64,000 nucleotides of DNA from Tepidiphilus sp. J10. Lineage in GTDB: Bacteria > Pseudomonadota > Gammaproteobacteria > Burkholderiales > Thiobacillaceae. Below are positions 35,629-44,426 of the stretch, in pieces. Location: assembly GCA_945897955.1 (NCBI GenBank), contig CAMDGQ010000008.1, positions 1-64,000 on the forward strand. The letters run 5' to 3'. The position numbers were made by a program, and so were the translations under genes. The notes beneath the pieces are model-generated. The model was given only the letters and a program-made list of their open reading frames with translations, was not told where the DNA came from and did no database searches. Within the stretch, counting starts at the first letter, position 1. The number at the start of each line of letters is the position of its first letter.

Positions 35629-35648
35629 GAAAAGGGTCAGCTTCGATT
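35629..35648 (+). repeat. Right boundary motif
   Basis: GAAAAGGGTCAGCTTCGATT is the right-hand counterpart of the inverted motif at 33398-33410 (with TTCGATT nearby), 51 bases after the ATPase-nuclease stop. The AT-rich stretch to 35721 contains no gene that I can support. Confidence 0.55.
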
Positions 35649-35721
35649 TGTTTTTAACCTTCAACCCACATAAAAAATCGTTGTGATGCTGAGTAATTTA
35701 GCTTGATACGCCAATTGCGCT

Positions 35722-36117
35722 TTATGCCGCCTCCCAATCATCAACGACCAGCCCCGTTACCCGGTTGAATTCCGCCACATTGTGCGTCACCAGCGTCAGT
35801 CCGCGCGCTTTGGCTTGTCCGGCGATCAAGACGTCATAGGGTCCGATGGACCGCCCCTGTTTGGCAAGTTCTGCGCGGATTTCGCCCGCCTGGCGGGCAT
35901 CTTCCTGGTCGAAAGTCAGGACTTCAAATTGCAGGGCATCGACCAGGCCTACATTCCGCTCCTGGCGTACGCTCTTGAAGGCACCGTAATAGAGTTCATG
36001 CGCCACGATAGCCGGCAAGCCGATGTCGGACGGATGCTCTATCCGTATCCTGTTATTCATGGCTGGATGGCCGTTCAGTAGCGCAATCACTGCATTGGCA
36101 TCAAGAAGGAACTTCAT
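35722..36117 (-). CDS. vapC: VapC-type PIN-domain toxin
   Basis: Putative tRNA- or rRNA-cleaving ribonuclease toxin. From the ATG at 36117 it has 131 residues with PIN-domain acidic positions in FLLDANAVIALL, IVAHELYYG, IGPYDVLIAGQA and LVTHNVAEFNRV. It overlaps vapB in ATGA, so translation is coupled. A longer frame to 36225 runs through vapB and is not used. The family and pairing are clear. Confidence 0.93.
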   Translation of the reverse strand: MKFLLDANAVIALLNGHPAMNNRIRIEHPSDIGLPAIVAHELYYGAFKSVRQERNVGLVDALQFEVLTFDQEDARQAGEIRAELAKQGRSIGPYDVLIAGQAKARGLTLVTHNVAEFNRVTGLVVDDWEAA

Positions 36118-36359
36118 TTGAAAAACGCATCCACGTCGTTTCTCGCTTGCTCGGGCACGGGTTCGGTTGCCGCCTTGACGAAGTCGTCGTCCAGATGTCC
36201 GGTCAGGGCATCCAGCCAGGACCAATTGGTGGCGATGGGCTCCAGAATGATGGCGCTGCCATGCCGTCGAATGCGGACTTCGTCGCTTTCGAAACGGTAT
36301 TCCATGGGGAGCCGGACGGCCTGGGAGCGACCTGACCAGAAGACTTTTGCAGTATCCAT
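36114..36359 (-). CDS. vapB: VapB-type (AbrB/SpoVT fold) antitoxin
   Basis: Antitoxin and autorepressor partner of the VapC above. The 81-residue product (ATG 36359) starts with TAKVFWSGRSQAVRLPMEYRF, the swapped-hairpin AbrB DNA-binding motif, followed by the VRIRRHGSAIILEP strand and an acidic C-terminal toxin-wrapping tail. It overlaps vapC by 4 bases. Two GATATATC palindromes lie about 20-40 bases before the start. Confidence 0.93.
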   Translation of the reverse strand: MDTAKVFWSGRSQAVRLPMEYRFESDEVRIRRHGSAIILEPIATNWSWLDALTGHLDDDFVKAATEPVPEQARNDVDAFFK

Positions 36360-36378
36360 ATCAGCCTCGAATGGTTGA

Positions 36379-36399
36379 GATATATCTTTAGGATATATC
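36379..36399. promoter_or_regulatory. Paired GATATATC palindromes, candidate VapB operator
   Basis: Two identical self-complementary 8-mers (36379-36386 and 36392-36399) spaced 13 bp centre to centre lie immediately upstream of vapB and overlap the end of the GIY-YIG gene. VapB antitoxins bind such repeats as dimers of dimers. Confidence 0.5.
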
Positions 36400-36801
36400 A
36401 GATTGCGCTGATACCGGCGGTAATACACCGAGATATTTGAGATGGCTGCCGCAGCCATTTCGGCAGTCGGATGCGCCAAACCCCGGCACCAGCACGACGC
36501 CCGGGTGGGTTTGGTTCATTTCGCATTCGTCACGCTCAGTGCGCACGACGGTGGTGACACGCGCTTCCATCGCGGCGAGCAGGTAGTCGATATGCCAGCG
36601 CAATGCCTTGTCACGCCGCATGTGCCGCGCGATGCGTGCCTCGAAATTGCGTTTTGCCGATCCGGTGTAGATGTATTCACCAGCCGGAAAATCGAACTTG
36701 CCCAAGCGGCCGATTTGCAGGCGCACAGCCTGGCTCAGGCGGATGTGGAGTTGGTAGGTGCGGAACATGGTGTGTTCGTTTGGCCAGGGGGTGGGGTTCA
36801 C
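36388..36801 (-). CDS. GIY-YIG (DUF123/Uri-type) family protein
   Basis: Small putative endonuclease of unknown substrate. The 137-residue product, read from a GTG at 36801 with an AAGGA ribosome site 8 bases upstream, contains YQLHIRLSQAVRLQIGRLGKFDFPAGEYIYTGSAKRNFEARIARH, the DUF123 core, then LRWHIDYLLA and CEMN and PGFGASDCRNGCGSHLKYL, which carry the family Cys/His residues. Met 12 is an alternative start. It is transcribed toward vapBC with a 28-base gap. Confidence 0.85.
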   Translation of the reverse strand: MNPTPWPNEHTMFRTYQLHIRLSQAVRLQIGRLGKFDFPAGEYIYTGSAKRNFEARIARHMRRDKALRWHIDYLLAAMEARVTTVVRTERDECEMNQTHPGVVLVPGFGASDCRNGCGSHLKYLGVLPPVSAQSDIS

Positions 36802-36852
36802 TGGCAGTTCCTTAAGTGCGGGGTGGTTGCAATACGCTTCGCTAATTGCAGC

Positions 36853-37242
36853 CTACCGCCCTTCGAAGCTTGCCTCCGCCCAAGTCAACATACACGTCGC
36901 GATGGACTCCACTTCGCCACGGCTGACAGTTGGGATGATCTCGTCGCCGTAGCGGAATTCCACGGCATAAGGGTTGATCTGCGCTAACGCATCCGCACTG
37001 ATGGGTAGCGTGATTCCCGCTTTTTCCAGTTTGTCGGCGAGTTCATACAGGTCATGCGTTTTGCGGAACTCTATGCCTTGAATGAAGAGCACCGCCTTCA
37101 GGCATTTTTCAATGGACTGTTGCGCATGAAAGTAGGCTAAGGCCTGACGGATGTGGGTCAAGTCCGCCAGTGCCCGGAAGGCGGCCAGATCGTCCGCCGC
37201 GAGGCGCAGGTATCGGCGGGCTTCGTCAAGCGAGGTTGTCAT
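36853..37242 (-). CDS. HEPN-domain toxin
   Basis: Probable RNase of the HEPN superfamily paired with the nucleotidyltransferase just upstream. The 129-residue all-helical protein starts with SLDEARRYLRLAADDLAAF and contains AYFHAQQSIEKCLKAVL and FRKTHDLYEL, followed by VEFRYGDEIIP, a common C-terminal pattern in this group. The catalytic RxxxxH motif of the strongest HEPN RNases is not evident, so activity is uncertain. The start overlaps the stop of the partner by 17 bases. Confidence 0.88.
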   Translation of the reverse strand: MTTSLDEARRYLRLAADDLAAFRALADLTHIRQALAYFHAQQSIEKCLKAVLFIQGIEFRKTHDLYELADKLEKAGITLPISADALAQINPYAVEFRYGDEIIPTVSRGEVESIATCMLTWAEASFEGR

Positions 37243-37549
37243 GCAGCACCCGGCCTTCCTTGACCGCCCAGTAGGGGAGTGTTCCGGGCACCTGACTGCG
37301 GCTTAGCGCTTCTTCTTCCGAATAAATCAACACATCCACGCCAACGCCGATGCCGCCTATGGCACGGCGCAGACGCAGGTATTCCGCCGCCTTGTCCGGC
37401 TGTCCCTTCTCGATGACCATCAGGTCCAGGTCCGAATCTTCGTTTGCCGTGCCGCGCGCGTAGGAACCGAACAGGATTACACGGGCTGGCGCGGATATGG
37501 CGGCAACCATTCGGTTCACCGCAGTCTGGATGGTTTCGTTGTTGAGCAT
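37226..37549 (-). CDS. MNT-type minimal nucleotidyltransferase antitoxin
   Basis: Antitoxin that can inactivate HEPN toxins by nucleotide transfer. The 107-residue product (ATG 37549) has the catalytic GSYARGTANEDSDLDLMV motif (GS plus DxD) and VDVLIYSEEEAL. It is encoded first and overlaps the HEPN gene by 17 bases, as usual for MNT/HEPN modules. Reading frames extending further upstream run into ettA and are not credible. Confidence 0.92.
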   Translation of the reverse strand: MLNNETIQTAVNRMVAAISAPARVILFGSYARGTANEDSDLDLMVIEKGQPDKAAEYLRLRRAIGGIGVGVDVLIYSEEEALSRSQVPGTLPYWAVKEGRVLHDNLA

Positions 37550-37595
37550 GTCGGGCTCCTGCGCGGATATGCGGGTTACGGATGCGCGGGTTAGT

Positions 37596-39260
<1,665 letters not shown>

Positions 39261-39275
39261 GGTGTTTTGAGCTAT

Positions 39276-39668
39276 TCAGATGGAAAAAGGGTTGAGCAAG
39301 GCGAGACCGCAACCTTCGAAATCGCGGGTGTTACGGGTAACCAGGGTGAGGCCGTGAACCAGCGCCGTGGCGGCGATCAGCATGTCGGCCTGCGTGCGCG
39401 GGCTGCCTTGCGCGGCAAGACCGCCACGCAGGTTTCCGGCGCGCCGGGCTATTTCCGGCGACACCGGCAGGACGGCGTGGCGCTCGAAGAATGCCGCTAT
39501 CCAGGCCTGGATGCGGGGGTTCGGCCGCCAAGTCAGGCCGCAGGCGATTTCTTCCAGGCTGATCGCTGAAAAGCGGAACTCGGTGGTCATGGCAGCCCAG
39601 GCCAGCACGCCAGGGTCGGGTTGTTTGCGACTGAGTTCACTGATGATGTTGGTATCAATCAGCAGCAT
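39276..39668 (-). CDS. VapC-type PIN-domain toxin (second copy)
   Basis: Putative ribonuclease toxin. The 130-residue product (ATG 39668) shows LLIDTNIISELSRKQPD, SLEEIACGL, RTQADMLIAATALVHGLTLVTRNTRDF, with the acidic PIN residues in place. It is paired with a Phd-type antitoxin that it overlaps by 14 bases; a longer frame to 39698 would increase that overlap. It differs in sequence from the VapC at 35722, so the two systems are unrelated acquisitions. Confidence 0.92.
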   Translation of the reverse strand: MLLIDTNIISELSRKQPDPGVLAWAAMTTEFRFSAISLEEIACGLTWRPNPRIQAWIAAFFERHAVLPVSPEIARRAGNLRGGLAAQGSPRTQADMLIAATALVHGLTLVTRNTRDFEGCGLALLNPFSI

Positions 39669-39927
39669 GTTCGTCGCGCGGCGTGGCGGCAAAGTCATTC
39701 AACCGATCCACGCGTGGCGGTGTGGTCAATTCGGTATTTTCCGCGCTCAGCAAAACACGCAACCCGGTGAGTTCATCCGCCAGGCTGATCGCGGACCGCG
39801 TATTTTCCACCGGCAGCAAACGCACCGCTGGCACGCCGTGATTCGCGATGATGACTTCCTCGCCGGCCTGCGCGGCTTTCACCAGCCTGGAAAGCTGGTT
39901 CTTGGCTTCGAGCATGTTGACTTGCAT
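39655..39927 (-). CDS. Phd/YefM-type antitoxin
   Basis: DNA-binding antitoxin for the downstream PIN toxin. The 90-residue product starts with MQVNMLEAKNQLSRLVKAAQAGEEVIIANHGVPAVRLLP, the complete Phd/YefM N-terminal dimerisation and DNA-binding fold; the rest is the flexible toxin-binding tail. The gene lies just upstream of, and overlaps, the toxin gene. Confidence 0.93.
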   Translation of the reverse strand: MQVNMLEAKNQLSRLVKAAQAGEEVIIANHGVPAVRLLPVENTRSAISLADELTGLRVLLSAENTELTTPPRVDRLNDFAATPRDEHAAD

Positions 39928-40183
39928 GGAGCTGCCTCGGATCAGTGAACTGCAAGAAGTCTAGCCTAAGCCGTCCCGTTCTGGCCAAGTTGGCTAATGC
40001 ATGGATCGGAGCAGGACGGGGTCGCCCGGAACCTGAAAATGAAGATTTCAGATCGAGCCAGTCCGAAGGTTGTGATCACATCAATCCGGCCTGAGAACAG
40101 CCTGGCTGATGGGTTTCTCCCCGTCCTGCCTGGACTTTCATCGACGGTTTTCGGCTGTCGTGTGCTGCTTGCATGCCGTCGTT

Positions 40184-41452
40184 TCACCCTCCCAAGGGCG
40201 CCGCTCTTTGCATGTATTCCAGCAATCGCGCCGAGGCATGGCCATCGGCGGGCAGGCCGACGGTTCTTTGGTAGTTCTGGATGGCCTGGCGGGTTTTGGT
40301 ACCAGGTACGCCATCTATGATCCCCAGCGGATAGCCAAGCTGAAGCAACATCTTCTGGATTTCAATGTACTGGTCGCGCGTCAGGCGACGGTTGTCGGCG
40401 TTGCGCCCCAGTTTCAAGGCTCCGCCACCGGAAAATCGGTCTGACAGATGGCAGACGGCGAGGGCGTAGTTGATGGAGCGATTCCATTCCATGATCACAT
40501 GGAAGTTTCGATAGACCAGAAAGGCCGGGCCTTCGTGTCCCTGCGGCAGGATGATCGAGCCGTTCAGATTGGCGGGCGGCAGCGGTTTGCCGGAAGTCTG
40601 ACGCACGCCGAGCCGGGTCCAGGCTTTGACCGACTTCAGGATTTCCGGGCTGGCGTTATCGAGTTCGAAGCCCTCGGGCAGTTTCACTTCTCGCCCCCAT
40701 AACTCGCCCGGCCGCCAGCCGCTCCGGCGCAGGTAGTTGGCGGCGGAGTTGAATGCATCGGGCAACGAATGCCAGATGTCCTTGCGACCATCGTCATCGG
40801 CATCGACGGCGTGATGCAGGAATGTGGAGGGCATGAATTGCATCTGGCCCATTGCACCCGCCCAGGAACCCATCATTTTGTCGGCAGGCAAATGTTGTTG
40901 CTCAAGGATGGTCAACGCGTGCAGCAGTTCCGACCGAAAGAATGCGCTGCGTCGATTGCCATAGGCCAAAGTGGCGAGCGCGGCCGGAGTCGGGAAACTG
41001 CCTGTGCTGGCGCCGTATCCGGTTTCCAGGCCCCAGAGCGCAAGCAGTACCGACGTTGGAATGCCGTACCTGGCCTGTACCGAGTTGAATGTTTTTCTGT
41101 GCTCGCGCAGTTTCTCTCGGCCTGTTCGGATGCGCTTTTCATCGACACGCCGGTCAAGGTAGTTCCAGAAAGTATCGACAAATTCCGGCTGGCGTTGATC
41201 CAGTTCAATCACCCGTTCAATCTTCTGCACTCCTTCCGGCAATGCGACGGCAAGGGTTTGCGGGCTGATGCCGCTGGCAAGCGCTTCCTGCTTGAACTGG
41301 GCTAGCCAGGCTGCAAACTGGGGGTCATTGGCGGTTGTGGGCGTCTGAACCTGGGCAGGATCAATCTGGACAGGTTCAGCGGCATGGGCTGCGACCGAAT
41401 GCAATAGCGCCGCGCAGACCATAAGGCGGCCAAGCCGAAGCAGGGCTGGCAC
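40184..41452 (-). CDS. mltB: Lytic murein transglycosylase, MltB family, with peptidoglycan-binding domain
   Basis: Cleaves peptidoglycan glycan strands. The 422-residue protein has a signal peptide (LMVCAALLHSVAAHAAEP), the SLT3 catalytic domain with VLLALWGLETGYGASTGSFPT carrying the catalytic Glu, the AMGQMQFMPSTFLHHAVDADDDG motif, and a C-terminal PG_binding_1 module (QLGYPLGIIDGVPGTKTRQAIQNYQR). No lipobox is obvious. The upstream HicA-like gene ends 2 bases before its ATG, suggesting co-transcription. Confidence 0.95.
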   Translation of the reverse strand: MPALLRLGRLMVCAALLHSVAAHAAEPVQIDPAQVQTPTTANDPQFAAWLAQFKQEALASGISPQTLAVALPEGVQKIERVIELDQRQPEFVDTFWNYLDRRVDEKRIRTGREKLREHRKTFNSVQARYGIPTSVLLALWGLETGYGASTGSFPTPAALATLAYGNRRSAFFRSELLHALTILEQQHLPADKMMGSWAGAMGQMQFMPSTFLHHAVDADDDGRKDIWHSLPDAFNSAANYLRRSGWRPGELWGREVKLPEGFELDNASPEILKSVKAWTRLGVRQTSGKPLPPANLNGSIILPQGHEGPAFLVYRNFHVIMEWNRSINYALAVCHLSDRFSGGGALKLGRNADNRRLTRDQYIEIQKMLLQLGYPLGIIDGVPGTKTRQAIQNYQRTVGLPADGHASARLLEYMQRAAPLGG

Positions 41453-41454
41453 TT

Positions 41455-41736
41455 TCAGCCCTTGTGGGCGATTTCGTATAGGGATGGGGTGACGCGCGCG
41501 GATGCGAGATATTGGCGCAGGTTTTTAACGTCCTGCCGCAGCAGCACATTGCTATGGTGCGGGTGATGCAGAAAACCTTCGACGCCATTCAGCACGACGC
41601 GAAAGCGCGCGCCCTGAATCGGCTCCACGGTAGCGCCAAGGTGATGCAGCAGCGATTCGATCTCGCGCCAGTGAATGTTGCCGCTGATCGGGTCCTGGAA
41701 GATGGCGTGGATAAGGTGTTCGTGTTTGTGGCTCAT
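41455..41736 (-). CDS. Solitary HicA-like protein
   Basis: The 93-residue product resembles a dsRBD-fold HicA mRNA interferase: HWREIESLLHHLGATVEPIQGARFRVVLNGVEGFLHHPHHSNVLLRQDVKNLRQYLASA. The catalytic HicA His usually lies in a GSH motif; here the corresponding position reads GARF, so activity is doubtful. No hicB antitoxin is adjacent; the following gene is mltB. Weakly assigned family. Confidence 0.7.
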   Translation of the reverse strand: MSHKHEHLIHAIFQDPISGNIHWREIESLLHHLGATVEPIQGARFRVVLNGVEGFLHHPHHSNVLLRQDVKNLRQYLASARVTPSLYEIAHKG

Positions 41737-42068
41737 GGTGTCAAGGGGGTAATGCGGTTGATGTTGTTAAAGCTTAGGCCTGGAAACCAGGAACAGACAA
41801 GCCGCATGAGCCTTGAATCAGCTGTTCACCGCTCCTTATCCCTCGTGAGGCCTGATGCTGGCTGATGTTTTGCGCTTCGATGACGTTCACCCATTGGGGG
41901 AGCCCGCTACCCGCCCTCGGGCGGGTTCAACTGCTGTTTCAATCAAGGTTGAATATTTCCGACTGCGGCAGGCTGCCAGGGAGGTCCGAGCCGCTTTTGA
42001 AAAGTCATTATGCGGGTCAAATGAGAATGGCTTGCATTTGAGAATGAATCGCATATAAGATGCGCTCC
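41737..42068. other. Intergenic region before hemP
   Basis: About 330 bases with no gene that I can support. It holds a GC-rich hairpin (ACCCGCCC/GGGCGGGT, 41909-41926) and, at its right end, the Fur-like and promoter elements described separately. Confidence 0.6.
42020..42060 (+). promoter_or_regulatory. Fur-box-like region and promoter of hemP
   Basis: Two overlapping AAATGAGAATG/TTTGAGAATGAAT-type stretches (42020-42050) resemble the Fur operator. They overlap a sigma-70 promoter, TTGCAT at 42033-42038 and TATAAG at 42055-42060 with a 16-base spacer. The hemP ATG lies 8 bases past the -10, so the message would have almost no leader. Iron repression of hemP by Fur fits the family; the site itself is a prediction. 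Confidence 0.5.
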
Positions 42069-42233
42069 ATGTTACAGAACCATGCCGCCAAACCTGTTTC
42101 AACGTTGCCAACGCCAAAAGTAATCAGTGCTGCTGATTTATTGCGCGATCAGCGGGAACTGGTCATTGAGCATGCGGGCGAGCGGTATCGGCTCAGCCTG
42201 ACCAGGAATGGCAAGCTGATTCTGACCAAGTAG
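42069..42233 (+). CDS. hemP: Hemin uptake protein HemP (first copy)
   Basis: Small protein of the HemP family, often encoded beside heme or siderophore uptake genes. The 54-residue translation ends LVIEHAGERYRLSLTRNGKLILTK, the family core. It is short enough to be missed by ORF callers. A second HemP lies at 43928. Fur-like elements precede it. Confidence 0.9.
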   Translation: MLQNHAAKPVSTLPTPKVISAADLLRDQRELVIEHAGERYRLSLTRNGKLILTK

Positions 42234-42315
42234 TTTTCCAGCGGGCCGCGAGGCCCCAGGTAGCCAGCAAAAGGGCGATTTCGTCGCACCCGGTAGCCAG
42301 CCAGAGATGACCAGA

Positions 42316-42358
42316 AGCCTGTCGGAGTGCGCCGTGCAAAGGCGCACTCCGACAGGCT
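42316..42358. repeat. Perfect 18-bp hairpin (REP-like)
   Basis: AGCCTGTCGGAGTGCGCC (42316-42333) and its exact complement (42341-42358) are separated by a 7-base loop. No T-run follows, so it is not a typical Rho-independent terminator. CTGTCGGAG-type palindromes recur as extragenic elements in proteobacteria. It lies between hemP and the small gene at 42416. Confidence 0.7.
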
Positions 42359-42415
42359 CCAAGCTAACTGATTCGAGATGTTGCGCAATCCCCCCAACTT
42401 TGACTGGAGCCTGAA

Positions 42416-42607
42416 ATGGAAAGCAATGACGCACTCATCGCCGGCGCACTGGACCACTTGATGCGCCATACCCTTACCGGTTGCGCGCAGGCCGCACAAC
42501 ATGCCGCGCAGTTACTTGACGTCCTGTCCGATCGACAGGACATAGACAGCGAGACACGCAGCCTGTGCGGACGCATGTGCGAACGATTGGAAACCGGTCA
42601 TGTGTGA
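42416..42607 (+). CDS. Small conserved-looking protein before the DUF2325 gene
   Basis: A 63-residue, His/Cys/Gln-containing helical protein, MESNDALIAGALDHLMRHTL at the start, with a GGAG ribosome site 7 bases before the ATG. Its stop overlaps the start of the DUF2325 gene, so the two are probably translated together. I do not recognise a family; the four Cys/His residues could bind metal. Confidence 0.7.
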   Translation: MESNDALIAGALDHLMRHTLTGCAQAAQHAAQLLDVLSDRQDIDSETRSLCGRMCERLETGHV

Positions 42608-43931
42608 TGAATGCGAGAGCAAGGGCTTGCTGGCCGGTCTTTTCGCAAATGCCGGCGTTGCCACGTTATTTCCGCCTGCTCCGATACCTGATGCGAAATC
42701 CGATCCGGAGCCTCGGGAGCAGCCGGCACGGCGGCGCCGAAAATTGTGGGAGTTGGAAGAAAAGCAGCACTGTCCGGTCATCGGTTCCTGCCTGAGCATG
42801 GAGGAGTTGAAGAAGATCGCGCGCAAGGCGGGGTATTCCGGCGCGATGTCCGGCAGCAGGTTCGATCCCTATCGGCTGCATGTCGAAGCGGTTTCGCTGT
42901 CCTGTTCCCGCAATGCTGCTGCCGAAGCTATGCACAAACTGCTTGAACGCAAATATGCGCTGACCATCACGCGCTTCGAGCGCGCCAGAACCGATGCCGA
43001 TGTGTTGGCGTTGTGGCGGGAATACCTGGAGCGCGGGGAAGTGGCCGGCGCGATGTGGGCGGCGCTGACCCACAAGGCGGCAAGCAAAGGCACCCGTCAT
43101 GTCGTTTACGGTGACGTACATATGCTGTCGCACCAGATCGGCGCCGGTCAGGCCGCAGACTTGCGGCGGCTGGAATGGCTGGAACGGCGGCATGGCGAAT
43201 TGGCCGATGAAAACGGCCGTCTGAAGACCGAATTGCAGGCGCAGGCAGAGCAGGACGCTCGCTTGCGTCAAAAGCTGATTGCCGAACAGGCGCAGAGCGC
43301 CCATCTCGACCCTTTGCTGAAGCGTATTCATGAGTTCGAATCCGGTCAGGCAATGGTGGCCATCGGACGCCGGTTGATGCTGGCCCAGGCGCAGGCAGCG
43401 CGCGCTCGCGAAGCGGAAGCCCGTATTCAGGCGCTGGAGGAAAGAGTCGGCGCGTTGCGTGCGGACAAGGCGCGGCTGATGCGAGAACGGGAAGAAGTCA
43501 GCCGGGAACGCGATGCACTTGAGCAACTCTGGTCGGCCGAGCCTGGCGCCACCGCCAATGAACCGGCCTGCACAGGCGATTGCACCGTGTGTCCGAACAG
43601 CCTGCGCGGCCGTTGCGTGCTTTGCGTCGGCGGCCGCACGCCGTTGCTGCCGCAATACCGGCAACTCGCCGAGCGACTCGGGGTGCGCCTGATTCACCAC
43701 GACGGCGGCAGGGAAGAGGCGCTGGCGCGTCTGCCCGATCTGCTGAACGCCTCAGATGCGGTGATCTGCCCGACCGATTGCGTCGGCCATCTGGCCTATT
43801 ACCAGCTAAAAAAACACTGCAAACAGAACGGCAAACCCTGCGTGCTGACCCGCAATTCCGGCGTCGCCGGTTTTGCCGCCGCGTTGACCCGTCTGGCCGA
43901 AGGCCGCGCCGACATCCAGGCCCAGACATGA
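42600..43931 (+). CDS. DUF2325 domain protein with coiled-coil
   Basis: A 443-residue protein of unknown function. An N-terminal Cys pair (CDEC) and Pro-rich linker lead to a domain with the SCLSMEELKKIARKAGYSG sequence, then a long charged, Glu/Arg-rich alpha-helical stretch (about 190-320) predicted as coiled coil, and the C-terminal DUF2325 domain with CTGDCTVCPNSLRGRCVLCVGGR and AVICPTDCVGHLAYYQLK. The cysteines suggest metal or disulfide. It is translationally coupled to both neighbours: upstream 8-base overlap, downstream ATGA with the second hemP. Confidence 0.85.
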   Translation: MCDECESKGLLAGLFANAGVATLFPPAPIPDAKSDPEPREQPARRRRKLWELEEKQHCPVIGSCLSMEELKKIARKAGYSGAMSGSRFDPYRLHVEAVSLSCSRNAAAEAMHKLLERKYALTITRFERARTDADVLALWREYLERGEVAGAMWAALTHKAASKGTRHVVYGDVHMLSHQIGAGQAADLRRLEWLERRHGELADENGRLKTELQAQAEQDARLRQKLIAEQAQSAHLDPLLKRIHEFESGQAMVAIGRRLMLAQAQAARAREAEARIQALEERVGALRADKARLMREREEVSRERDALEQLWSAEPGATANEPACTGDCTVCPNSLRGRCVLCVGGRTPLLPQYRQLAERLGVRLIHHDGGREEALARLPDLLNASDAVICPTDCVGHLAYYQLKKHCKQNGKPCVLTRNSGVAGFAAALTRLAEGRADIQAQT

Positions 43932-44080
43932 TCCCGACGCCACCGCCGGCCGGCAAGCAGCCGCCTGTGTACCAGAGCCAGGAGTTGTTCCAGGGCGGCA
44001 AGGTCGTGCTCATCGTGCATCAGGGACGCGAGTACTGGCTGCGCATCACCAACGCCGGCAAGTTGATCCTGACCGCGTGA
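43928..44080 (+). CDS. hemP: Hemin uptake protein HemP (second copy)
   Basis: The 50-residue product has the HemP core VVLIVHQGREYWLRITNAGKLILTA. Its ATG overlaps the stop of the DUF2325 gene (ATGA). Together with the copy at 42069 it brackets the DUF2325 gene; both are shorter than 60 residues. Likely a paralogous duplication within an iron cluster. Confidence 0.88.
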   Translation: MIPTPPPAGKQPPVYQSQELFQGGKVVLIVHQGREYWLRITNAGKLILTA

Positions 44081-44426
44081 AATCAGCCGTCTATCCGCAT
44101 CCATTCCGAACTGGAACTGTTAGTTTTCGGACTCGACGCACGCACGCCAGGACGGACGTGCCGCAAGTAAATCCCCGGGTTGATTGTGGTCAGGGAAGCG
44201 TGGCGACGCAGGCAAGTTCCGACTTGACGAGCGATCAGGGGCTTTTATGGATTGGCCCATTGGCAAGTAACCATTAAGCAGGCGCGGCGGGTTAAAGTGA
44301 CCTTGAAGCCGGGATAATGGAATATCTCCATGCAACCCCGGCGCCAACCTCGGTACTTTCGGCAAGCCTCCATCCGGTACAACCGAGATCCGCCACAAGC
44401 GCCGTAATGTCGAAAGTCTGTAACCG
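44081..44426. other. Intergenic region before chaN
   Basis: About 345 bases without a supported gene. The only clear structure is a two-step hairpin at 44308-44342, with GCCGGG/CCCGGC outside and ATGGA/TCCAT inside, roughly 85 bases before chaN. No known riboswitch consensus is recognised; in particular the cobalamin box is missing. Confidence 0.5.

Noticed and set aside
40008-40134. 11-bp GCAGGACGGGG/CCCCGTCCTGC inverted pair between phd and mltB
   Set aside because: The arms are short and the roughly 105-base spacer has no further structure, so a chance pair in GC-rich DNA cannot be excluded.
44081-44426. Cobalamin riboswitch upstream of chaN and a TonB receptor
   Set aside because: The B12-box consensus and the GCCACT-type core are absent; only a generic hairpin is visible.
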